From contig NZ_JANZKV010000149.1 in assembly GCF_025060895.1 (NCBI RefSeq), positions 17,074 to 58,736 on the forward strand: a DNA stretch of 41,663 bases, read 5' to 3'. This DNA is from Stieleria sedimenti. Lineage in GTDB: Bacteria; Planctomycetota; Planctomycetia; Pirellulales; Pirellulaceae. The notes beneath the pieces are model-generated. The model was not told the origin of the DNA, ran no database searches, and worked only from the letters and a program-made list of their open reading frames with translations. The first letter of the stretch is position 1. Each line of letters opens with the position of its first letter. Shown one piece after another: positions 24,450-33,553 of this stretch. The position numbers were made by a program, and so were the translations under genes.

Positions 24450-27206
24450 ATGCGTTGTATGCGTTCCACGTTCGTGCTGCTGTGTGTCTTGTGCTCACAG
24501 ACACTCGCTTCACCGGCGGCCGACGCGGTCGATGTCTTGGCGTCCGCCGTGCTCGCGCCCGGCGACCAACTGTACGGCATCGCGACGATTGAGTTGCCGC
24601 TGGCCACCCCGATCATCGGCCAAGCCCCCCGGCCGTTGACCGTCAGCAGCGATTCGGGGCGGGTTTTCTATCCGGTCAGCGAAGACGTGGAGGCGCGGAT
24701 CGTCCCCCCCTCGGAGCGACCGGTGCCGCAACCGGGCAACGGCCGATTGTTGGGCCGGCTGGGGAATCTGCTCCGCGAGATCACCGACAGGAACGCGCCG
24801 ACCAGCCAGATCATCGCGCGGCGGGCGACGTTTTTGTTCAAGGGCGACGCGCCGCTGCGGGTCCGCGTGGCCGATGGCTTGGGTGACGTGGGCGTGTATG
24901 AATTAAAACCGACCCGCGACGCGACGGTGTATCGCGCAGCGTTGGCCCGCTGGTGGAACACGTATGCGGCCGATGCGAAAGAACAAATCGACGCCGGCGA
25001 TTATCCGCCTTGGGTGGAGAGCTATCTGGTCGCCATGCTGAGCGGCAGGACAGACAACGCGTTGCCGACGTGGTTCACCGAAACCAAGGAGCAGGGCGAT
25101 CCGTTGTGGGCGACGCTGGAGTACCTAGGCGGCGCCGAAACGGTCACGCAAGAAGTCTTTCGTCGCACCGCCGCAGGGCTGACCGATGTCAATCTGCCGG
25201 CCAAACAACGTCACGATGCCACGGCGATGGTGGCCCTGCCCGACGGCCCCCAATGGAAAGCCCCGACGCTGGGGCCGATCGATGACACCGTGGTCACCGA
25301 ACCGATCGCGACACGCGTGCCGCCGGAGTGTTTTTACCTGCGGTTCGGACAGTTTTCCAACTACCTGTGGTTCCTGGATTTGGCCGAAGAGTACGGCGGC
25401 GACGTCGGCCGCATGATCAAACTGCGTGGGACGGAAGTTCAATCGACAGCGCAATTCCAGCGACAGATTTCGGTCAAGATCAACCAACTTTCCAGAACGC
25501 TGGGGCCAACGGTCGTGCTGGACCAGGCGGTGATCGGACGCGACTTGTTCACCAGCGACGGCTCGTCGATGGGCGTGATCCTGAAATCGGCCAACGCGTT
25601 TCTGTTGCGTTCGTCGCTGTCGTCGGATCGTTCCAACCGCGCCCGCGGCGACGAGGCGGTGACGTTGAAGACGGTCAAGATCGCCGGGCGCGACGTGTCG
25701 TTGCTGTCCAGCGCGGACAATTCGGTACGCTCGTTCCTGGCCGAGGACGACGGCTATTTCTTGATCACCAACAGCAAGACACTGGTGCGACGTTTCTTCG
25801 AAGTCGGCCAGAGCGGTGAATCACTCGCCGCGACAGACTCGTTTCGATTGTCACGGTCGCTGGTGCCGACCACACGCGACGACACCATCTTTGCGTACTT
25901 CTCGCCCGAAATGCTGCAAGGTTTGGTCTCGCCGCAATACTTGATTGAACTGCGTCGGCGGTCCAGGGCCGAAAGCGATGTCGCCCTGGTGCACCTGGCA
26001 CGACTGGCCGCGACCGCAGAGGGAGCCACCGCGGAAGGCGATTGGGGATTGGGCGTCGAAGCGCTGATCGAAACGGGATTCCTGCCCCTGTCGTTCGGCA
26101 ACCGCAGCGACGGCAGCGGCGTGATCTCCGTCGGCGACCAAGTGATCGACACGTTGCGCGGTGTCCGGGGAACGTTCGTGCCGATCGCGGACATCGAAAT
26201 CGAATCGGTCACCCGACAGGAGTTTGATTGGTACACTCGGATCGCCAACGAATACAGCGAACGATTCCCGCAGATCGACCCGATCATCGTCGCGCTGCGT
26301 CGCGAAGACATCCCGGGCGACGACACACTCGAACGAATCTCGATTCATGCCGAGATCGCTCCGCTGACGCCGGAAAAGTACGGCAAGTGGGCCAAGCAAC
26401 TCGGCCCGCCGACGTCGGTCGCGATGCGATTTGCCCCCGACGACATCGTCTCCGTCCAAGCTCATGTGGCCAGCGCGCAGATCGGCCCGCCGACTCACCT
26501 GTTCGCGGGCATCAAAGACACGTTTCCGCCGGCGCCGGACCAATTCGACGGAATCCTGAAGACGTACTGGGCGCTGCGTGAGTTGCCGGCGTATCTGGGC
26601 GCATGGCCACAACCGGGGGCGTTGGACCGATTACCGCTGGGGCTGGGGCGTGGTCGACCGGTCGGCCCCGGAATGTCCAAACTGCTCGGCGGCCTGTACC
26701 GATACAGCGGCGGTGGTTTCAGCGTGCTGTCGTTTCAGCCCGAGATTCTCAACGCCACGCTCCCGTTCCTGGAAGCGACCGACGTCGGGCAACCGGCGAC
26801 GGCGCGCGGACGCATCGGCAGTTTGCTGGGCAGCCAACTCGAAGGCTGGGTCAACAACGAACTGTACCAAAACGCGGCCCAAGCCAGCCGGGCGGGGGCG
26901 GAGTTTTTAAATCTGTTCTCCGAGCAACTGCACGTCGGTCCCGACGAGGCGATCGAGCAAGTCACCTTGGTGCTGGGCGTGCCGCTGCAATGCCCGTTGG
27001 GCGGCCGGTACGAGTATGACCCGATCGAAAAACGTTGGCGGAGCACGGCGTGGGGCGGCAACGAACCGCTGGCAACACCGCCGGCCGATTACGTCGCGCC
27101 GTTGTTGAATTGGTTCCGCGGCGGACGGTTCACGATGACGCAGTATTCCGACCGCCTGGTCGCCGACGTGGAGATCACCGTCGCGCGGGGACTGGGTACC
27201 GAGTAG
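24450..27206 (+). CDS. Large exported protein of unknown function
   Basis: Not recognised. 918 aa with a signal peptide (about 1-22: CMRSTFVLLCVLCSQTLASP). ATG 24450 is used; ATG 24459 is possible. The protein has no further membrane helices and no obvious catalytic motif or repeat. Sections that may be domain cores are LLGRLGNLLREITDRNAPTS (about 98-117), FYLRFGQFSNYLWFLDLAEE (about 292-311) and the Gly-rich LGLGRGRPVGPGMSKLLGG (about 730-748). The middle contains a stretch (FFEVGQSGESLAATDSFRLS, near 452-471) like the segments of large planctomycete proteins of the DUF type. Codon use is as in its neighbours. It faces tadC tail to tail. Confidence 0.8.
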   Translation: MRCMRSTFVLLCVLCSQTLASPAADAVDVLASAVLAPGDQLYGIATIELPLATPIIGQAPRPLTVSSDSGRVFYPVSEDVEARIVPPSERPVPQPGNGRLLGRLGNLLREITDRNAPTSQIIARRATFLFKGDAPLRVRVADGLGDVGVYELKPTRDATVYRAALARWWNTYAADAKEQIDAGDYPPWVESYLVAMLSGRTDNALPTWFTETKEQGDPLWATLEYLGGAETVTQEVFRRTAAGLTDVNLPAKQRHDATAMVALPDGPQWKAPTLGPIDDTVVTEPIATRVPPECFYLRFGQFSNYLWFLDLAEEYGGDVGRMIKLRGTEVQSTAQFQRQISVKINQLSRTLGPTVVLDQAVIGRDLFTSDGSSMGVILKSANAFLLRSSLSSDRSNRARGDEAVTLKTVKIAGRDVSLLSSADNSVRSFLAEDDGYFLITNSKTLVRRFFEVGQSGESLAATDSFRLSRSLVPTTRDDTIFAYFSPEMLQGLVSPQYLIELRRRSRAESDVALVHLARLAATAEGATAEGDWGLGVEALIETGFLPLSFGNRSDGSGVISVGDQVIDTLRGVRGTFVPIADIEIESVTRQEFDWYTRIANEYSERFPQIDPIIVALRREDIPGDDTLERISIHAEIAPLTPEKYGKWAKQLGPPTSVAMRFAPDDIVSVQAHVASAQIGPPTHLFAGIKDTFPPAPDQFDGILKTYWALRELPAYLGAWPQPGALDRLPLGLGRGRPVGPGMSKLLGGLYRYSGGGFSVLSFQPEILNATLPFLEATDVGQPATARGRIGSLLGSQLEGWVNNELYQNAAQASRAGAEFLNLFSEQLHVGPDEAIEQVTLVLGVPLQCPLGGRYEYDPIEKRWRSTAWGGNEPLATPPADYVAPLLNWFRGGRFTMTQYSDRLVADVEITVARGLGTE

Positions 27207-27244
27207 GTCACGCTGTGCGTGACGATTGGTATGCACAGCATACC
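27207..27244. promoter_or_regulatory. Twin-hairpin element between convergent genes
   Basis: Hairpin 1 is GTCACGC-TGT-GCGTGAC (27207-27223); hairpin 2 is GGTATGC-ACA-GCATACC (27228-27244). Both have perfect 7-bp stems and 3-nt loops, separated by GATT. The loops TGT and ACA are complementary. GCTGTGC (27212-27218) and GCACAGC (27233-27239) could also pair as an alternative fold. There is no T run. It may act as a transcription or RNA-stability boundary between the two convergent genes, or be a mobile palindrome. Confidence 0.6.
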
Positions 27245-27256
27245 CAACACATCAGA

Positions 27257-28234
27257 CTACTGGCTGAGCATGTTGCGATACATGCTGATGCCGGCCGGTC
27301 CGACGAGGACGACGAAGATACCGGGGAAGATGAACAAGACGAGCGGGAAGATCATTTTCACCGCGGTCTTGGCCGCTTTTTCTTCGGCGATCTGACGTCG
27401 TCGCGTCCGCATGGCGTCACTTTGGACCCGCAGCGCGGCGGCGATAGAGGACCCGAATTTATCGGCTTGGATCAAGATCGACGCGAGTTGTTTCAAGTCA
27501 TCGACGCCGCTGCGAAAGCCGAGTGCTTGGAGTACTTCGCTACGTGATCGCCCGAGCTGAAGTTGCTTGTTCGCGATTCCAAATTCTTCGCCGATCTCCT
27601 TGTGGCTCTTTTCCATTTCGTCGGCGACTTTCCTGAGCGCCTGGTCCATCCCCAGACCGGCTTCGACACAGACGACCATCAAGTCGAGTGCGTCGGGCAG
27701 GCCGAGGAAGATTTTTTCCATCCGCTTTTTGGCCATCATTCCGAGCGCGAATTTCGGGATCATGAAACCGATGATCAGCCCACCGCCGACTTTGATGATC
27801 ATGTCCTGGCCGAAGCCGTTGGCGAACAACCCGTAGGCGCTACCGATGAACAGTCCGAGCGCGGAAGCACCGAGCTGGATGGTTTTGTAGACGACCGGTG
27901 CGGCTTCGCGTCGGAAGCCGGCGTTCATCAAGATTTCGCGGAGCTGGCCCATCTCCTTTTCGTTTCCGCTGACCTTACCCGCCAGCGGCGTGGCCGCTTT
28001 TTCCAGGTAAGCGGTCAGGGCTTCGTTCTTTTTGCTGGCGGTGTCATCGCCCGCGGCGGCAGACGCTTGGCCGGCGCGACGCTTTCGCATCATGTCCAAA
28101 CGTGCCTCGGCGCGAGGCTTGTCGTCTCCGGAGACGCGTGCCAAGACGAACCACATGCCCACGGTCACGAACAGAAAGATCGCACCGGCGGTGACGTAGA
28201 TGGGATTGAACGAAAGGGCTAGCAGAAGGGTCAT
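27257..28234 (-). CDS. tadC: Tad/Flp pilus inner-membrane protein TadC (type II secretion F family)
   Basis: Inner-membrane platform protein of Tad (tight adherence) pilus assembly, 325 aa. Hydrophobic helices occur at the N-terminus (about 11-32), in the middle (about 120-160, including LGASALGLFIGSAYGLF) and at the C-terminus (VKMIFPLVLFIFPGIFVVLV). The cytoplasmic T2SSF domain lies between, with the typical GLPDALDLMVVCVEAGLGMDQAL. It is the last gene of the tadA-tadB-tadC set, 58 nt after tadB. Its partner is TadB, and TadA is the motor. Confidence 0.92.
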   Translation of the reverse strand: MTLLLALSFNPIYVTAGAIFLFVTVGMWFVLARVSGDDKPRAEARLDMMRKRRAGQASAAAGDDTASKKNEALTAYLEKAATPLAGKVSGNEKEMGQLREILMNAGFRREAAPVVYKTIQLGASALGLFIGSAYGLFANGFGQDMIIKVGGGLIIGFMIPKFALGMMAKKRMEKIFLGLPDALDLMVVCVEAGLGMDQALRKVADEMEKSHKEIGEEFGIANKQLQLGRSRSEVLQALGFRSGVDDLKQLASILIQADKFGSSIAAALRVQSDAMRTRRRQIAEEKAAKTAVKMIFPLVLFIFPGIFVVLVGPAGISMYRNMLSQ

Positions 28235-28292
28235 CGTAAGGATCCGGTTGGCCGGTAAAAGACGGGTCTGACGGTGAAGGGTGGGATTCGGG

Positions 28293-29264
28293 TTAGACTT
28301 TGATCGTGATGATCTTTTTGATCACCAGGGCACCGATGATCTGGGTGATCAACCCGAATCCGAGCATGTAGCGACCGATCTCGTCGGTGAACAACATCAT
28401 CACGTATTCTCTGTTCAAATAAAGCATGACAATGAACAGCACCGGTGGCAGGGCCAGCAAAACGGCACCACTCATTCGGCCTTCGCCGGTCAACGCCTGG
28501 ATCTGGCCGAGGATCTGCAATCGCTCGCGAATCAGGTGTCCGATCTTGTCCAGAATTTCGGCCAAGTCACCACCGGTTTGCCGCTGCAGCACGACGGCGG
28601 TGGCGAAGAACCGGAGGTCCATGTTGGGGACGCGGTCGGCCATGTCTTCGATCGCTTCATCGAGCGGGATGCCCAGGTTTTGCTCTTCGAATGCTCGTCC
28701 GAATTCGCGTGCCAACGGGTCTTCCATCTCTTTGGATACCAGACCGAAACCGGCATTGAGCGAGTGACCGGCACGCAGCGAGCGACCGAGCAGCTCGAGG
28801 GCTTCGGGCATCTGCTTGCCGAACTTGGAAAGTCGACGTTTTCGCTTGACCATCAACCAACCGACCGGGACGAGCGCAAAGATCGGGCCGACGAAGATAG
28901 CCAACAGTTTGAACGGACTGGCGATGCACAAGGCGACGCCGGCACCGAAGGCGCCCAAACAGATCATGGCGAATTGTGCTGGTGGCATCCGCACGTCAGC
29001 CTGGTCCAGATACTCGCCCAGACCGGGCAGGCTCTTCATGATGCTGCCGATGACCCCGGAGGCATCTTCGAAGCCGCCCTCCATCAGCAACGAACCGGTT
29101 TCTTCGGCTTGCTTCCCGCCGCTGACACGACGGCGCGACGCGATTTGCGCGAGTCGGTCTTCGGTCGCGGTATTGTCACCGCCGGGAACAAGCATGTTGG
29201 CAGCAAGTGCCACCAAGGAGGCGACAAAGATGCCGACGGCGATGATGATGACGGTACCGGTCAT
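28293..29264 (-). CDS. tadB: Tad/Flp pilus inner-membrane protein TadB (type II secretion F family)
   Basis: Second platform protein of the Tad pilus, 323 aa. One helix is at the N-terminus (MTGTVIIIAVGIFVASLVAL), a helix pair at about 105-150 (FAMICLGAFGAGVALCIA, FVGPIFALVPVGWLMV) and two at the C-terminus. The T2SSF core has LELLGRSLRAGHSLNAGFGL and the downstream FFATAVVLQRQTGGDLAEIL. It is 72 nt from tadA and 58 nt from tadC. TadB and TadC probably form a hetero-oligomer in the inner membrane. Confidence 0.92.
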   Translation of the reverse strand: MTGTVIIIAVGIFVASLVALAANMLVPGGDNTATEDRLAQIASRRRVSGGKQAEETGSLLMEGGFEDASGVIGSIMKSLPGLGEYLDQADVRMPPAQFAMICLGAFGAGVALCIASPFKLLAIFVGPIFALVPVGWLMVKRKRRLSKFGKQMPEALELLGRSLRAGHSLNAGFGLVSKEMEDPLAREFGRAFEEQNLGIPLDEAIEDMADRVPNMDLRFFATAVVLQRQTGGDLAEILDKIGHLIRERLQILGQIQALTGEGRMSGAVLLALPPVLFIVMLYLNREYVMMLFTDEIGRYMLGFGLITQIIGALVIKKIITIKV

Positions 29265-29336
29265 GTCAAATCAGGTCGTTGAGGTTGAGAGGAGTCGTTG
29301 AGTCGTAATCGGGTCAGGTCGTGGGAGCGGGCCGCC

Positions 29337-30653
29337 CTACGCTTGCATCATGGTTCGCTCACGGAACGCACTGGATGGCAACCGCACGCCGGCGGCTTCC
29401 AGTTTGTCCATGAAGGTCGGTCGGACGCCGGAACATTCGAAGGTTCCGTAAGCCTTGCCGTCTTCCCCAATGCCTTTCTGATTGAACTTGTAGATGTCTT
29501 GCAACACGATGGTGTCTTGTTCCATCCCGACCACTTCGGTGATCGCGGTGACACGTCGGGGTCCGCCCTGCAAGCGGTTGGCTTGGATCAGCACATCGAC
29601 CGCACCGGCGATCTGTTGCCGGATCGCTTTGACGGGCAGCTCGAAGCCGGCCATCATGACCATCGTTTCCAGACGGGCGATGGCGTCGCGAGGCGTGTTG
29701 GCGTGCAGCGTGGTCAACGAGCCGTCGTGACCGGTGTTCATCGCCTGCAACATGTCCAGTGTTTCACCGCCACGACATTCCCCGATGATGATCCGTTCGG
29801 GACGCATCCGCAGGGCGTTCTTGACCAAGTCGGTGGCAGTCACGGCACCGTTGCCTTCGATGTTGGGCGGACGTGTTTCCAGCCGCACGACATGGTCTTG
29901 CTGCAACTGCAATTCCGCCGCGTCTTCGATCGTCACGATCCGGTCGCTGTGACCGATGAAGGACGAAAGCGTGTTGAGCAATGTGGTTTTACCCGAACCG
30001 GTACCGCCGGCGATGATGCAATTGAGCCGGGCTTTGATGCAACCTTCCAGCAACATCACCATTTCCGGGGTGAAGGCTTTGTAGTTGAGCAGGTCTTCCA
30101 GCTTCAACGGGTTGCTGCCGAAACGTCGAATACTGACCGCCGCTCCGTCCAGGGCGAGCGGCGGAATGATCGCGTTGACCCGTGAACCATCTTCCAAACG
30201 CGCGTCCACCATCGGGCAGGTTTCATCGACGCGACGTCCGACCTTGCTGACGATCCGGTCGATGATTTGCAACAGGTGCTTGCCGTCGCGGAACTCCACG
30301 TCGGTCTTCTGCATCTGGCCGCCCTTTTCGACGTAGATACTTTTGGGACCGTTGATCAAAATATCGCTGACCTTGGGGTCTTTGAGGATCAATTCCAGCG
30401 GCCCGAGCCCGAAGGTTTCGTCCAGCACCTCGTCGACGATGCGTTCGCGTTCTTGACGATTGAGCAGGGCATCATCGGCATCACAAAGGTGTTCGATGAC
30501 GACGCGGATTTCGCGACGCAACGCATCACCCTTCATGTCACCGACGCGTGACAGGTCGAGCTTGTCGACCAACTTGCCGTGAATCCGAGTCTTGATTTCT
30601 TCGAATTGATCTTGGCGACTATCCGCTTTGCCGGGCATTGATCGAGTTGCCAT
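29337..30653 (-). CDS. tadA: Tad/Flp pilus assembly ATPase TadA (CpaF)
   Basis: Hexameric secretion ATPase of the PilT/VirB11 superfamily that powers Tad pilus assembly, 438 aa. The start is ATG 30653, with AAGGA upstream; longer open frame beyond it has no coding character. The Walker A motif is GGTGSGKT (216-223). A Walker B region is at RIIIGECRG (287-295) and a His box at SLTTLHANT. The N-terminal domain ([19 protein letters not shown]) matches CpaF. It heads the operon tadA-tadB-tadC. No pilin, prepilin peptidase, secretin or RcpC homologue is in the window, so the rest of the machine must be encoded elsewhere. Confidence 0.95.
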   Translation of the reverse strand: MATRSMPGKADSRQDQFEEIKTRIHGKLVDKLDLSRVGDMKGDALRREIRVVIEHLCDADDALLNRQERERIVDEVLDETFGLGPLELILKDPKVSDILINGPKSIYVEKGGQMQKTDVEFRDGKHLLQIIDRIVSKVGRRVDETCPMVDARLEDGSRVNAIIPPLALDGAAVSIRRFGSNPLKLEDLLNYKAFTPEMVMLLEGCIKARLNCIIAGGTGSGKTTLLNTLSSFIGHSDRIVTIEDAAELQLQQDHVVRLETRPPNIEGNGAVTATDLVKNALRMRPERIIIGECRGGETLDMLQAMNTGHDGSLTTLHANTPRDAIARLETMVMMAGFELPVKAIRQQIAGAVDVLIQANRLQGGPRRVTAITEVVGMEQDTIVLQDIYKFNQKGIGEDGKAYGTFECSGVRPTFMDKLEAAGVRLPSSAFRERTMMQA

Positions 30654-30972
30654 ATCTGTAGTCTCGTCCTTAGGATTGCGCGATCGCGAGGTGCGGGGTG
30701 GATGAAATCGTGTTGCCTCGCCGTGTTGGCAGGCAGACCGGCCAACTGTCCCGTGCGAGTCGTTTGGTTTGTGCGGGTCATCCGGGCCAGCAACCTCGGC
30801 AAAGACCGCCGAACGCTGGATGCGGGAATGAACCCTGGAAAAACATAGGATGCAAAACCGCGACATCGGCAATCCGATTTGATTTTCTTGCCGGCAACCA
30901 AACGGCCTGTCGGCAAGCAGTGGACGGACCGAGACGGACCAAACGTGTCCCCGGCGGCTCAAGAATTCGCGC
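30654..30972. other. Divergent promoter spacer between tadA and a small gene
   Basis: No gene was seen. It must hold the promoters for tadA (minus) and the small gene (plus), but no promoter was recognised with confidence. One stem is visible: CTTGCCGGCA (30887-30896) against TGTCGGCAAG (30909-30918), with one mismatch. Confidence 0.5.
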
Positions 30973-31227
30973 ATGACAGCCACCACCGAACCAACCCAAC
31001 TGCGGACCGAACCCCCGTCCCCTCCAACCGCGCCACCGTCGATCGAACGCTGTGACGCCTTGATCGTCTCGCTGACCTCGCAACGTTTCGTGATCGTGCG
31101 TCGCGGGGACAAGATCCGCCTCTGGTCGGCCGAACAACTCTGCCGGCCGATCCGAGCGCTACGGCCAGGCGAGCGGGTGTATCACAACGGACGGCTCGAG
31201 ACGGTCCGTGCGATCACGGTGTACTGA
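30973..31227 (+). CDS. Small protein of unknown function
   Basis: 84 aa, not recognised. A Pro/Thr-rich N-terminal tail (1-22) is followed by a compact basic domain (DALIVSLTSQRFVIVRRG, then RPGERVYHNGRLETVRAIT). It contains Cys27 and Cys57 and looks like a small beta-rich fold. There is no signal peptide. It is divergent from tadA and overlaps the following minus-strand gene by 14 bases tail to tail. The protein-like composition and a clear ATG support a real gene, though the ribosome binding site is weak. Confidence 0.55.
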   Translation: MTATTEPTQLRTEPPSPPTAPPSIERCDALIVSLTSQRFVIVRRGDKIRLWSAEQLCRPIRALRPGERVYHNGRLETVRAITVY

Positions 31228-32398
31228 CCGGACGGGCGTGCGTCTGGGGCGCGGGGAATGGCGGCTGGTTCCACCGACACAGCAGGGTATCGCGCTTGAT
31301 GAGACGAATGGGACCCACGAGACGTAGGTGACATCTCTGTCCTGTCGGAAGGTTGCTCCATCGGGCGAGGTCCATGCGAAAGCAGCCGCACCACCCTTCA
31401 CCCTTCACCCTTCCGCCGGGAAGCATGACGCGTTGTCCCGTTTCGTGGCTCTGGCGGGCCGCTTGAACCACGGCGGCGGCTTCGTAGGCATCGACCAGAC
31501 CGCCCAGATCACGGACCAAACTGGTCACACTGCGATGAAACTGACGCAGCATGCGTTCGCCGACCGGCGATTCGGTCTCCAGCGATTCGACATGGCGGCC
31601 GGCATCATCGAACCACACCAGGCTGCTGGGCAGATCGATGAAGGCGACACCGTTTTCGCACTGGATCTTCATCGCCGCCGGCGACCGAAAGCTGGCCGCT
31701 TCTTTCCAACGACTCGGCAGCGTGCCGTCGGTGGCGATCTCCGCGATCACGCCTTGATCGGGCGAGCAGTCGTATTGAAGCATCAGCGATTGGAACGTGT
31801 TGACCTCGCAGACCGAGGTGACACAGTGCGGGGTTTTGCCGACGACATACCGGCACCAATCGACCAACTCGACCAATTCCGAATCGTCGGTGCGACAGGC
31901 CGTCGGCCCGGCGTCGCCGGGTGTCCGGTCGCTGATCGATTGACGATGCACGCGGATCAGCCGTGGCGGGCCCAGGCGTGTCGCGATCAACTCTTTCAGA
32001 CGCAGCGTCGCCGGGGCGAATCGACGCGGCAATTCGGCCATGAACGAAACACCGCTTTGCTCGATCGCCCGCAGCACCGCGTTTTGACGATGCGGATCAA
32101 AGTCCAGGCCGGCGGCCCAGTAGACCGCCTTGCCCGCCTGGCAGGCCGCCAGCGCCGGCAGCCAGCCCAACCAACACTGTTTCAAAATCAACACCGCGTC
32201 GATGTCGCAGCGGTAGACCAGACTGCGATAGCCGTCGATCGGGTCCGCCTGGAACTCGGCGGCGGTGGATTCGGCTAATTTTGAAATCGTGCTGTAGACC
32301 GCACGGACATCGAACCGATCGTCCAGCATGCGGAGCGCCGGCCGGTAGCGTGTTTGCCACAGATCACCCAGCCCGATCAGTCCAATTCGAAGCTTCAT
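31214..32398 (-). CDS. Gfo/Idh/MocA-type oxidoreductase homologue lacking the EKP motif
   Basis: Rossmann-fold protein of the Gfo/Idh/MocA family, 394 aa. The nucleotide-binding start is MKLRIGLIGLGDLW. The usual EKP motif with its catalytic Lys (GKxVxxEKP) is here GKAVYWAAGLDFDP (89-102), so Lys is absent. The C-terminal alpha/beta domain is present up to about residue 328 (GQRVMLPGG). After that about 65 residues do not look like the family. They include a tail encoded by a tripled AAGGGTG repeat (31392-31412 on this strand), so the natural end may have been lost and replaced by read-through into spacer DNA. It may be a non-catalytic or scaffold homologue. Substrate unknown. Confidence 0.8.
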   Translation of the reverse strand: MKLRIGLIGLGDLWQTRYRPALRMLDDRFDVRAVYSTISKLAESTAAEFQADPIDGYRSLVYRCDIDAVLILKQCWLGWLPALAACQAGKAVYWAAGLDFDPHRQNAVLRAIEQSGVSFMAELPRRFAPATLRLKELIATRLGPPRLIRVHRQSISDRTPGDAGPTACRTDDSELVELVDWCRYVVGKTPHCVTSVCEVNTFQSLMLQYDCSPDQGVIAEIATDGTLPSRWKEAASFRSPAAMKIQCENGVAFIDLPSSLVWFDDAGRHVESLETESPVGERMLRQFHRSVTSLVRDLGGLVDAYEAAAVVQAARQSHETGQRVMLPGGRVKGEGWCGCFRMDLARWSNLPTGQRCHLRLVGPIRLIKRDTLLCRWNQPPFPAPQTHARPVSTP

Positions 32399-33117
32399 CA
32401 GGTCGACGTCTCAAACGCGGCGGTTTCGTGCGGAAATCGGGATCGCCGTGCGCCGCACCGTTTGGCAATGAATCGTCCGGCAACAATTCCGTCGGCGATG
32501 ATTCGTTCGGCGATGATTCGTTCGGCGATGAACAGGTTTTGCAAACAACGGCTTCCAACGGGGATTTCCAAACAAGGGCGTGCATCGTTCCGTTCTTGCG
32601 ACAAATGCACTTGCGTACACCTGTCATTTCAACCGGTCGATCTTCTGATTGGCACGCCCCAACTTGTTATCTAACAGCAGCTTAGCGACTGGGCGACGAA
32701 TTGGCTCTCGGGTGCTTCAATTTAGCACGCCGATCCGCAATTTGATAATCACAGAAATCTAGCCAGCACGGCTTGAAGCCGAACCGGGCAGCCATATACT
32801 CCGCCCAGTCTACCCGGACCCTGCCTTCGGAAGCCTTTCACCAGGCGTTCCAGAATGGTTCTGGGGAGGACGAAGGCGAGAATTCGTTTGTGAAAGACGA
32901 TCTCACCTTAGGGACGATTGTTGGCCAGTTGGGCGCCGATCGAGACGGCGAGCCGGATCGATGCGGAAACCCGCCGGATTGACCAACAACGGGAAAACTA
33001 GCCCTCGGCGGTTCCTCGTCTGAATGAATCGACATCTTTTCATCGCTGTTCATTCAAATCACCGACATTGTGTCGCCATCGCCGAACGGTCATTTTGCTT
33101 GAAAAAAGGAGCTAGGA
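32399..33117. other. Long spacer with minisatellite
   Basis: No convincing gene was seen in these 719 bases; short open frames on both strands lack start signals and coding character. It holds a 15-bp minisatellite (32456-32530) and the AAGGAG ribosome binding site of the next gene near its 3' end. No promoter was recognised. Confidence 0.55.
32456..32530. repeat. 15-bp minisatellite, about five units
   Basis: Unit ATTCGTTCGGCGATG: two exact copies (32501-32515, 32516-32530), a close copy at 32486-32500, and two more diverged copies at 32471-32485 and 32456-32470. Because the unit is a multiple of three it would encode a pentapeptide repeat (GDDSF) in one frame, but no gene around it is supported. 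Confidence 0.7.
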
Positions 33118-33519
33118 ATGGTTTCGTTGCTGTTAGCTGTAGTGCTTGGTAGTGTCACGTCGGCGTCGCTGAAAACCGATTACGCCGAGGCCTACCGAGA
33201 ATCGGTAGCACAGGACAAGCCGTTGATGGTCGTCGTGGGAGCACCCTGGTGCCCGGCCTGCAACGTGCTGAAACAGACCACCTTGGAGCCGATGGCCCAA
33301 ACCGGAGAGTTGGACGAAGTGAGCGTTGCGGTGTTGGATCGCGATGCGAACCCCGAGTTGGTCAAGCAGTTGACCAAGGGCGAGCGAATGCTTCCCCAGA
33401 TCATCATGTTCACCCGCACCGGCGGGGGAGAGTGGAAGCGTCATCAATTGAAAGGCTATCAAACCCAGCAACCGGTCCGCAATCTGATTCGTTCGGCCGT
33501 TTCATTGGGACGCGGTTGA
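33118..33519 (+). CDS. Exported thioredoxin-fold protein
   Basis: Small exported thioredoxin-like protein, 133 aa. ATG 33118 follows AAGGAGCTAGGA at good spacing. The N-terminus is a short signal peptide (MVSLLLAVVLGSVTSA). The active-site motif WCPAC at about 43-47 (VVGAPWCPACNVL) has the CXXC redox pair and the typical preceding Trp; LPQII at about 92-96 holds the expected cis-Pro. The family reduces or isomerises disulfides of exported proteins. No partner gene is adjacent. Confidence 0.85.
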   Translation: MVSLLLAVVLGSVTSASLKTDYAEAYRESVAQDKPLMVVVGAPWCPACNVLKQTTLEPMAQTGELDEVSVAVLDRDANPELVKQLTKGERMLPQIIMFTRTGGGEWKRHQLKGYQTQQPVRNLIRSAVSLGRG

Positions 33520-33553
33520 ACGCTGCCAGGCATTGATTCCCTGCGTTTCACCA

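Noticed and set aside
28281-29282. 333-codon open frame on the plus strand
   Set aside because: Antisense shadow of tadB, which has clear family features.
32648-32665. Second sigma-54 promoter (TGGCAC...TTG)
   Set aside because: Spacing between the two blocks is eight bases, not five, and no TTGC follows.
32281-32685. Open frame encoding GDDSF-type pentapeptide repeats
   Set aside because: The repeat is a short minisatellite; the frame overlaps the antisense Gfo/Idh gene and has no start signal or recognised fold.
32773-33053. Short open frames on both strands in the spacer
   Set aside because: No ribosome binding site, no motif and biased composition.
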